Assembly: GCA_900552675.1 (NCBI GenBank)
Contig: USAI01000060.1
Location: forward strand, 1 to 14,119
Source of the DNA: an uncultured Prevotella sp.
GTDB taxonomy: Bacteria; Bacteroidota; Bacteroidia; Bacteroidales; Bacteroidaceae
Reading direction: 5' to 3'
Length of the DNA stretch: 14,119 nt
Below the pieces are notes generated by a model. That model did not search any database. It was not told where the DNA came from and saw only the letters and a program-made list of their open reading frames with translations. A program made the position numbers and the translations under genes. Below, in pieces: positions 1-5,537 of the stretch; position 1 is the stretch's first letter; each line of letters begins with the position of its first letter.

Positions 1-99
1 GGTGCATCCATTAAGGACTTAGGCAAAAAGTGGTTCGGATTCTCAAAGATGGAAATACTTACACCAGACGAATTGGTGGAAAGGATCAACAGGGAATAA
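1..99 (+). CDS. C-terminal fragment of a probable ORF6N-domain protein
   Basis: An open frame enters from the left edge and ends in TAA at 97-99, leaving 33 codons minus the stop. The residues GASIKDLGKKWFGFSKM near the start match, from memory, the conserved tail of Bacteroidales proteins that carry an N-terminal phage-type ORF6N DNA-binding domain and a C-terminal PLD-like region. The DNA-binding part lies outside the window, so the assignment rests on this short motif only. Such genes are often found near mobile or defence-related islands, but nothing else in this window supports a prophage. The function of the tail is not established. It could instead be another protein sharing this C-terminal module. 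Confidence 0.5.
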   Translation, partial: GASIKDLGKKWFGFSKMEILTPDELVERINRE

Positions 100-135
100 G
101 AAAAAATCAGAGTTCTCCCGAGTTAATCAATAGAC

Positions 136-164
136 TTTTTGAGGACATTTTTTGTCCTAAAGAT
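136..164. repeat. Imperfect palindrome between the ORF6N tail and the hydrolase gene
   Basis: AGGACA (142-147) and TGTCCT (153-158) form a perfect 6-bp inverted repeat around a TTTTT loop; beyond one G/A mismatch the arms continue with TTT against AAG (138-140 with 160-162). There is no run of T directly after it on the plus strand, so it is a poor terminator for the upstream gene. It lies about 28 bp ahead of the candidate hydrolase promoter box and may be a protein-binding site. This role is inference. Confidence 0.4.
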
Positions 165-185
165 ATGACTTCTTAAATTTTGCAC

Positions 186-193
186 TATTTTTG
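186..193 (+). promoter_or_regulatory. Candidate -7 box (TAnnTTTG) for the hydrolase gene
   Basis: TATTTTTG matches the Bacteroidetes -7 consensus TAnnTTTG exactly and sits 49 bp before the start codon at 243. No TTTG -33 box is present at the usual 19-21 bp spacing, and the region is AT-rich enough for chance matches, so this is tentative. Confidence 0.3.
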
Positions 194-242
194 TATAAGA
201 TAGGCTACATTCGGCACATTCTTTTTTTTCAACTTTCAAAAC

Positions 243-1547
243 ATGGATACAATGACACTCAGAAAGACACTAACATCTGCCCTACTCGCTCTATGGGCTA
301 TTACTGCCAACGCCCAACAAGGTGCATGGAAGGGTGAACTTAACGTCATGGGAAATAAATTGCCATTGGTGTTCAACTTTACAAAAGACGGCTGCACCAT
401 CGACTCTCCTTTGCAAGGTGCAAAAGGCATCCCAGCAGAAAAGACCGTGAATGAAGATGGCACAATAAAAGTTACGATAGGAAAGATTGGGGCTTCGTTT
501 GAAGGAAAAATGGCAGACGATGAAATAAAGGGTACATTCATACAAAATGGTTTTCCCTTGCCACTGACCCTTAAACCAGGCAAAACAATGGTTAAACGTC
601 CACAAACCCCAAAAGCTCCATTCCCCTACAAAGAAGAAAGCGTAAGTTTTACAAATGCTGGATTCACTTTCAATGGAACACTGACTCTGCCCGAGAACTA
701 TTCAAAGAACACGCCTGTGGTGCTTATGATAACAGGCAGCGGACAACAAAACCGCGATGAGGAATTGTTTGACCATAAACCTTTTGCTGTGATTGCCGAT
801 GCACTTGCTCGCCAAGGCATTGCCTCATTACGTTATGATGACCGTGGATGGGGTGACAAGAGCGTTAACTTTTACAACTTTACAACCGAGGACTTTTGTC
901 AGGATGCAACAGTTGCCCTACCCTTGCTGCGTAAACGCTTCAACAAGGTGGGCTTACTCGGACACAGTGAAGGGGGTACCATTGCCTTGATGCTTGCTGC
1001 TGAAGGTAAAGCGGATTTTATTATATCGCTCGCTGGCATGGCTATTTCTGGCAAAGAAACAATAATCATGCAAAATCGCCAAGCCATTTCTGCCCTCGGT
1101 ATGCCCAAGGATATGGTTAACAAATACTGTGACGCTATCCAAAAAGTTTTCGATGAAATTGCCAAAGGGAAAAAGATTAACGAGATTTCGGTTGATGGCA
1201 TGCCTGAGACATTAAAGCCTACCTTAATGAAGGCGTTAAAACAAACAGACAGTCCATACATTCGTCATTTCCTAACCATTGACGTTAGTAAACGACTTCC
1301 CTACATAAAATGTCCTGTCCTTGCCCTTAACGGCACAAAGGATATCCAGGTTGACTGCACTGCTAATATTACCGAACTCGAAAATGGTTTATCTGGCTGC
1401 AAACACACGCTTAAGAAAATTGAAGGAGTGAACCATCTCTTCCAACATTGCCAAACGGGGGTCGTGTCTGAATATCCACTGATTGAGGAAACTATTGCTC
1501 CCGAAGTTTTGGAGATAGTTACGAAATGGATTCATACAGAAATATAA
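243..1547 (+). CDS. Exported alpha/beta hydrolase (serine esterase-like)
   Basis: This 434-residue protein starts with a signal peptide (K8, hydrophobic core at about 10-20, probable cleavage after TANA at residue 24), so it should act in the periplasm or outside. Residues about 28-112 form a strand-rich N-terminal domain of unknown role. Residues about 130-434 are an alpha/beta hydrolase: GSGQQNRDE (165-173) is the oxyanion-hole region, RYDDRGWGDS-like sequence follows at 197-206, the nucleophile elbow GHSEGG places Ser242, and Asp367 (GTKDIQV) and His398 (GVNHLF) complete the triad. Family members with this layout are annotated as dienelactone-hydrolase-like or acyl esterases; the substrate cannot be read from sequence. 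An alternative start is Met4 at 252. No Shine-Dalgarno is seen, as is normal in this phylum. It is convergent with the next gene and appears monocistronic. Confidence 0.85.
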   Translation: MDTMTLRKTLTSALLALWAITANAQQGAWKGELNVMGNKLPLVFNFTKDGCTIDSPLQGAKGIPAEKTVNEDGTIKVTIGKIGASFEGKMADDEIKGTFIQNGFPLPLTLKPGKTMVKRPQTPKAPFPYKEESVSFTNAGFTFNGTLTLPENYSKNTPVVLMITGSGQQNRDEELFDHKPFAVIADALARQGIASLRYDDRGWGDKSVNFYNFTTEDFCQDATVALPLLRKRFNKVGLLGHSEGGTIALMLAAEGKADFIISLAGMAISGKETIIMQNRQAISALGMPKDMVNKYCDAIQKVFDEIAKGKKINEISVDGMPETLKPTLMKALKQTDSPYIRHFLTIDVSKRLPYIKCPVLALNGTKDIQVDCTANITELENGLSGCKHTLKKIEGVNHLFQHCQTGVVSEYPLIEETIAPEVLEIVTKWIHTEI

Positions 1548-1601
1548 CCCCCTTTAATTATTTGAATAAGAATTGATTATGGGTGGTTCTAATAATTCTG
1601 A

Positions 1602-3719
1602 TTACTCTACAAAGACATCAAAGTCGAGGTCGGCATCTTTGGCCTTCGTGGTGGTAGGCTTTGCGGGTTTGGGCTTGGCCTTGAGGTTACCCTTTTCGTC
1701 GAACATGCCATAGGTGGTACGCAAGACGATGAACTCGGTGCGGCGGTTCAGCTGGTTGCATATCTCTTGCTTCTCGGGGTCGAGCTTCTTGATAAACTCC
1801 TCGGTCAGCACGTCGCCCTCTTTCAGCCACGTCAGCTTCTCAGTCAGCTTCTTCTTAATGGTCTTAGGTTTCTCCTTACCATAGCCCACAGGCGAGAGGC
1901 GGTCAGGGGCAATGCCTTTCTCTACCAGATAATTGACCACGCTCTCGGCACGGCGTTGCGCCAACTTTTTATTATACACCGACGAACCTTTATAGTCGCA
2001 GTGCGACGACAACTCGATGGTAACGTTTGGGTTCTCATTTAAGAGGCGCACCAACTCGTCAAGGGCCGTCTGCGACTCAGGCCGCAACGTGGCCTTATCA
2101 AAGTCGTAGAAAATGTTGTCGATAAGCACGGGGGCCGTGATTGATGCCAAGGGGAACTGCAACACATACTCGTGCGAGTCGGGCTTAGGCTCTACCTTCA
2201 AGTCTTCTTTATGGTTGAGGAAGCCCTTGCAGGTGGCCAAGAACATATACTCGACACCTGGCGTGAGCACCTTCTCGAACGAGCCGTCGCTCTTCACGCC
2301 CAACTTCAGGTTGGTGCCATCGGTGCCTATCATATACACCTGTGCGGCGGGCAGCTCGTAGCCCTCTTGCTCATACACCCAGCCCTTCACGCTCTGAATA
2401 ATCTCGGGGTTCTCAAAGCTGTATATGTGGTCGTAGCCACGGCCATCGCCACGGTTTGACGAGAAGAATCCGCGGTTCTTCACTCCCTCAAAGGTCATGC
2501 CAAAGTCGTCGGCCTGCGAGTTGAGCGGATAGCCAGGATGTTCAAGTTCGTAACGCCCGTTTTTCTTGGGGTGGGCAATGAAGATGTCGAGGCCACCGAG
2601 GCCTGGATGCCCGTCGGACGAGAAGTAGAGGTCACCGTTGGGCCGAAAGGTGGGAAACGCCTCGTTGCCAGGGGTGTTGATGGGAAGGCCCAGGTTTTCA
2701 ACACCGCCAAAGCCCGCCGCCGTAATGCGCACGCGCCATATATCGAGGCCACCCTGTCCGCCAGGCATATCTGACGTAAAATATAACCACTGCCCATCGG
2801 GCGAGATGGCGGGGTGTGCATAGCTCGACAGCGTGTCTTTGGTCAATTCTACGCTGGTGGCCTTACCCCAAGCTGCATCGGCACGTGTCGACTTAACAAT
2901 TTGTGCATAGCGCGGATACGAGGGGTCGGTCACACACTGCGTGAGGTACATCTCGCGCTGATCGGTAGAAAGGCAGCTGACACCCTCGTCGTAGGCGGTG
3001 TTCAGGCCTCCCGTCACGGCCTCGGGTTTCGACCATTTACCCTTGTCATCTTTGGTCGATACAAAGATGTCGCCATTCTTGGCACCCGTGATGCCACTTA
3101 GCTCGTCGCCCTCGGCCTCATTGCGTGTCGAGGTAAAATAAAGTTGGTCAAACTGGTCGCCACAAAGCATGGGCGAGAAGTCGGCTCGGCGCGAGTTGAA
3201 CACATCCATACGTTTTACGGTGTAGCGCGAGCCCTGCTTCTTCCATTCTTGAGCGTGGCGGGCAGCATACAGGCCGTTCTTTGCCAATGTGTCATGGGGC
3301 AACGAGTCGAGCACCGACAGAAATTGTGCCTCGGCCTGCTTATAGTCGCCATTCTTTAGCAATTGGCGGGCATACTGCAACTGGTCGGCAGCCGTGGCCT
3401 GCTGGTAACGTATGGCGTTGCGGTAGGCGGCTATGGCCTTGGGCGTGGCATTAATTTTGTTATAGCACAGGGCCATCTTGCGGGCTATGCGTCCGCGCTG
3501 CTCGCGCTCCTTGGCTGGCGTTTTGTTGTAGGCCTGCTTATATTGTGCCGCCGCATCATAATATTCGCCTATGGCAAGATGCTTCTCGGCCTTCTTCAGG
3601 TTTTTCTCGGCTCCGCAACTGGCCAGCAGTGTGGTGCCAAGGGCTATGCACAAGGCCATACAAAGGGTGCTGCAAAGGGTGCCCCAATGGGGCTTATGGT
3701 GATGATATTGCATATACAT
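1602..3719 (-). CDS. porE: PorE-like OmpA-family lipoprotein of the type IX secretion system
   Basis: A 705-residue protein with a lipoprotein signal: a hydrophobic stretch at 20-33 ends in the lipobox LASC with Cys35 as the lipidated residue. The domains in order are TPR-like helices (about 38-155), a PD40/WD40-like beta-propeller (about 170-440; repeats such as HPAISPDGQWLYFTSD and FRPNGDLYFSSDG), a carboxypeptidase-regulatory-like sandwich (about 445-520), and an OmpA C-terminal domain (about 532-668). The OmpA domain keeps both peptidoglycan-contacting residues, Asp575 and Arg590, spaced 15 apart, and has an insertion between GYGKEKP and NRRTEF. This order is that of PorE, which anchors the type IX secretion machine to peptidoglycan in Porphyromonas gingivalis. 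Related OmpA/PD40 paralogues exist, so the exact orthology is inferred. Lys-rich residues 678-695 form a low-complexity tail. Met3 is an alternative start. The gene stands alone and its GC content is visibly higher than that of the next gene. Confidence 0.82.
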   Translation of the reverse strand: MYMQYHHHKPHWGTLCSTLCMALCIALGTTLLASCGAEKNLKKAEKHLAIGEYYDAAAQYKQAYNKTPAKEREQRGRIARKMALCYNKINATPKAIAAYRNAIRYQQATAADQLQYARQLLKNGDYKQAEAQFLSVLDSLPHDTLAKNGLYAARHAQEWKKQGSRYTVKRMDVFNSRRADFSPMLCGDQFDQLYFTSTRNEAEGDELSGITGAKNGDIFVSTKDDKGKWSKPEAVTGGLNTAYDEGVSCLSTDQREMYLTQCVTDPSYPRYAQIVKSTRADAAWGKATSVELTKDTLSSYAHPAISPDGQWLYFTSDMPGGQGGLDIWRVRITAAGFGGVENLGLPINTPGNEAFPTFRPNGDLYFSSDGHPGLGGLDIFIAHPKKNGRYELEHPGYPLNSQADDFGMTFEGVKNRGFFSSNRGDGRGYDHIYSFENPEIIQSVKGWVYEQEGYELPAAQVYMIGTDGTNLKLGVKSDGSFEKVLTPGVEYMFLATCKGFLNHKEDLKVEPKPDSHEYVLQFPLASITAPVLIDNIFYDFDKATLRPESQTALDELVRLLNENPNVTIELSSHCDYKGSSVYNKKLAQRRAESVVNYLVEKGIAPDRLSPVGYGKEKPKTIKKKLTEKLTWLKEGDVLTEEFIKKLDPEKQEICNQLNRRTEFIVLRTTYGMFDEKGNLKAKPKPAKPTTTKAKDADLDFDVFVE

Positions 3720-3885
3720 AATGTAGCAAAAGCTTTTACTATAATAATAGGTGTACGAAAAGAAAACGAAGAAAACACCGTTTTATTGTGCTCACGCAAT
3801 GCTGTGCAAGGGGGCTTGAAAAGGTAGTCTTGCTAATATCTATTTTAAATTTCGCACACCAATGACATGCTAATAGGTAGAAAGT

Positions 3886-5226
3886 TTAAAGACTTGTGGA
3901 ACTTCTGTTATAAATATTTGAAATAGCATATAACGGATAGATAAGAATATCATCAAAGGTTGCAAAGTTTTCTAAAGAAGTACGAACGCCTTTATCTAAA
4001 TGCTTTATATCTAAGAATATTCGTAAACTCTGCATTGAACCACGCGTACCCGATTTTACCTCTATAGGATAAATCGTGCCATTAGAAGAAACAACATAAT
4101 CTACCTCTGCATTAGAGTCTTTCTTTTCTCTATGCCAACAATACAGATTATCGTTCAGATAGAGAGGACGATTTTTTACCAATTCGGTTCCCACAAATAC
4201 TTCAGCCAAAGCACCACGATTAACAAGCCTAAGATCATTTGAAACAAGAACATCGGTTAAGTCAAGTTCAAGCACACGTTGCAACAAACCTGTATCCATG
4301 AAAATATATCGTTTATATTTTTCCTTTGCTTCGGCAAAAAGAGGTACCCCATTACTATCGGTATGTACCACCGAATAAATCAGCCCTGCCATGCAGAGCA
4401 TTTCTAAAGCCTCTTTAACAAGAGGTGTGCGATAACCAGTATCGACCTGTGTATAAACGAATTTTCCTTGTCCTTGCAAAGCAACAGAACGAAGCACATC
4501 TTTCAATAACCCTACTGGTATCTTGTCATGATATTTTTTAAAGTCATCTTGATAAGAGATGACCAATTCGCTCAATATCTGTTGACATTCTAACATATTT
4601 TCAGTCTCAACATACCTTGAGACACACTCGGGCATACCACCAATTACCAGAAAAATGCGAAGAAGCGCTAACGCCTTAGAATGTATAAGGTCGGGCAACG
4701 GGTTCTCGGGAGTGGCATGGGCTACCATGTCTGATAAAGACTTTTTACCAAGAGCCCATAAAAACTCTTGAAAGCTAAACGAATACATAAACAATGAACG
4801 TATTCGGCCTACACCAAAAGAGGGTAAATCACGAAGAGCAAACTCTAAAAGTGAACCCGCCGCTATAACATGCAACAGGGGCATCTTTTCATAAAAATAT
4901 CGTAATTTGTTGATTGCTGCAGGACAAGCTTGTATCTCATCTAAGAACAGCAATGTGTGGCCTTCTTCAATAGGAGTGTTGAATATTACCGATAGCTGTT
5001 GGCAAATTTGCAGCGGAGAGAGACCTTGCTCAAACAGAGAGTGAATGTCAGTCCACTCATTTAAATCAATCTCTACATAATATTTAAAACGCTCAGATAA
5101 ATGTCGCACAGCAGAAGTTTTACCCACCTGCCTTGCGCCACGCAACAAAAGAGGCTTTCTGTGCTCACTTTCACTCCACTTTATTAATTCCGTATCAACA
5201 TATCTTTCTAAGTATTTCATATTCAA
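3886..5226 (-). CDS. AAA family ATPase with DUF4143 domain
   Basis: A 446-residue ATPase of the AAA_14/DUF4143 type. The Walker A motif is GARQVGKT at residues 30-37 and the Walker B motif LLFLDEIQ at 92-99; AAGS at 122-125 fits sensor 1. The DUF4143 part spans about 225-395. Near the C-terminus, Glu374-Val-Asp376 followed by IEVKSG (388-393) resembles a PD-(D/E)XK nuclease-fold core (D376, E389, K391), with Glu342 as a possible further acid. The family is common and multi-copy in Bacteroidales and in archaea; its function is not settled. No signal peptide or membrane segment is seen. The frame begins MNMK, so Met3 at 5218-5220 is an equally good start. The gene is clearly more AT-rich than the flanking porE-like and thiamine genes, which suggests acquisition from elsewhere. 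It is divergent from the thiamine operon and has its own promoter. Confidence 0.85.
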   Translation of the reverse strand: MNMKYLERYVDTELIKWSESEHRKPLLLRGARQVGKTSAVRHLSERFKYYVEIDLNEWTDIHSLFEQGLSPLQICQQLSVIFNTPIEEGHTLLFLDEIQACPAAINKLRYFYEKMPLLHVIAAGSLLEFALRDLPSFGVGRIRSLFMYSFSFQEFLWALGKKSLSDMVAHATPENPLPDLIHSKALALLRIFLVIGGMPECVSRYVETENMLECQQILSELVISYQDDFKKYHDKIPVGLLKDVLRSVALQGQGKFVYTQVDTGYRTPLVKEALEMLCMAGLIYSVVHTDSNGVPLFAEAKEKYKRYIFMDTGLLQRVLELDLTDVLVSNDLRLVNRGALAEVFVGTELVKNRPLYLNDNLYCWHREKKDSNAEVDYVVSSNGTIYPIEVKSGTRGSMQSLRIFLDIKHLDKGVRTSLENFATFDDILIYPLYAISNIYNRSSTSL

Positions 5227-5248
5227 TACTATTTTATATTTTCGGTAG

Positions 5249-5256
5249 CAAAGATA
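5249..5256 (-). promoter_or_regulatory. -7 promoter box of the DUF4143 ATPase gene
   Basis: Read on the minus strand, TATCTTTG fits the TAnnTTTG consensus exactly, followed by C as is common in this phylum. It lies 22 bp before the start codon. A TTTG at 5269-5272 (minus strand) is too close, at 12 bp, to be a normal -33 box; the normal -33 position falls inside the direct repeat listed next. Confidence 0.55.
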
Positions 5257-5270
5257 CTAAAAGTTTGACA

Positions 5271-5318
5271 AAAATCGGTATCTAACAATTGCTATTTTAT
5301 TACAAAATCGGTATCTAA
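5271..5318. repeat. 15-bp direct repeat in the divergent promoter region
   Basis: AAAATCGGTATCTAA occurs at 5271-5285 and again, identical, at 5304-5318, with 33 bp from start to start, close to three helical turns. The proximal copy covers the expected -33 position of the ATPase promoter, and the distal copy is about 30 bp before the -33 box of the thiamine promoter. This spacing suits a regulator binding both copies on one face of the helix. Regulator and effect are unknown. Confidence 0.6.
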
Positions 5319-5348
5319 GCAGCAGTAAAAGAAAAAAAATAACATAAA

Positions 5349-5381
5349 TTTGCATTATTCAATATAAAATCACTAACTTTG
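5349..5381 (+). promoter_or_regulatory. Promoter of the thiamine salvage operon
   Basis: TTTG at 5349-5352 (-33) and TAACTTTG at 5374-5381 (-7) are separated by 21 bp, matching the primary-sigma consensus of Bacteroidetes (TTTG, 19-21 bp, TAnnTTTG). The transcript would start around 5387-5389, immediately at the base of the hairpin in front of the riboswitch aptamer. Confidence 0.75.
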
Positions 5382-5386
5382 CACCC

Positions 5387-5480
5387 GACTTACAGAGCGT
5401 AAGTTAAGGGGTGTCCGATATTTCGGGCTGAGATTATACCCTCAAACCTGATCCGGATAATGCCGGCGTAGGGATTGAAA
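5387..5480 (+). promoter_or_regulatory. TPP riboswitch aptamer (THI element) with 5' hairpin
   Basis: The aptamer core is unmistakable: CTGAGA at 5428-5433, CTGATC at 5448-5453, GGATAATGCC at 5455-5464 and GCGTAGGGA at 5466-5474. P2 is GGGGT (5408-5412) with ACCCT (5438-5442); P3 is GTCCGA (5413-5418) with TCGGGC (5423-5428) around TATT; the pyrimidine/phosphate arm includes CCGG (5453-5456) with CCGG (5463-5466); P1 is probably TTAA (5404-5407) with TTGA (5475-5478). Ahead of it, ACTTAC (5388-5393) and GTAAGT (5399-5404) make a perfect 6-bp hairpin near the predicted transcript start; its last base overlaps P1. The riboswitch senses thiamine diphosphate and should turn the downstream uptake genes off when it is plentiful. 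Confidence 0.96.
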
Positions 5481-5504
5481 AGGTGCCTAACAGCGCCCCT
5501 TTTT
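5480..5504 (+). terminator. Candidate riboswitch-controlled attenuator
   Basis: GGTGC (5482-5486) can pair with GCGCC (5493-5497) around a 6-nt loop, followed closely by TTTTT at 5500-5504 and further T-rich sequence. The 3' arm and following bases (GCGCCCCTT, 5493-5501) can instead pair over nine consecutive positions with AAGGGGTGT (5406-5414), which is the 5' side of P2/P3 of the aptamer. The two folds exclude each other, as expected for ligand-dependent termination. The hairpin is short, so its efficiency is uncertain. Confidence 0.5.
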
Positions 5505-5537
5505 ATGTTTTTATATTTTCAGGTTAATTACTTCAAC

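Noticed and set aside
1569..1599. AT-rich hairpin (AGAATT/AATTCT) between the convergent hydrolase and porE-like genes
   Set aside because: The stem has a bulge and no GC-rich part or T-run follows on either strand; too weak to call a terminator.
3681..3693. GCCCC-AAT-GGGGC palindrome in the first codons of the porE-like gene
   Set aside because: Only 5 bp long and within coding sequence; could affect translation but is not distinguishable from chance.
3720..3885. Promoter for the porE-like gene
   Set aside because: I found no exact TAnnTTTG box on the minus strand here; the closest match (TACCTTTT at 3826-3819) is too weak to annotate.
5475..5537. Upstream in-frame TTG start that would lengthen the receptor by 21 residues
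   Set aside because: It lies inside and just after the riboswitch aptamer and covers the attenuator; the ATG at 5538 opens directly into a proper signal peptide.
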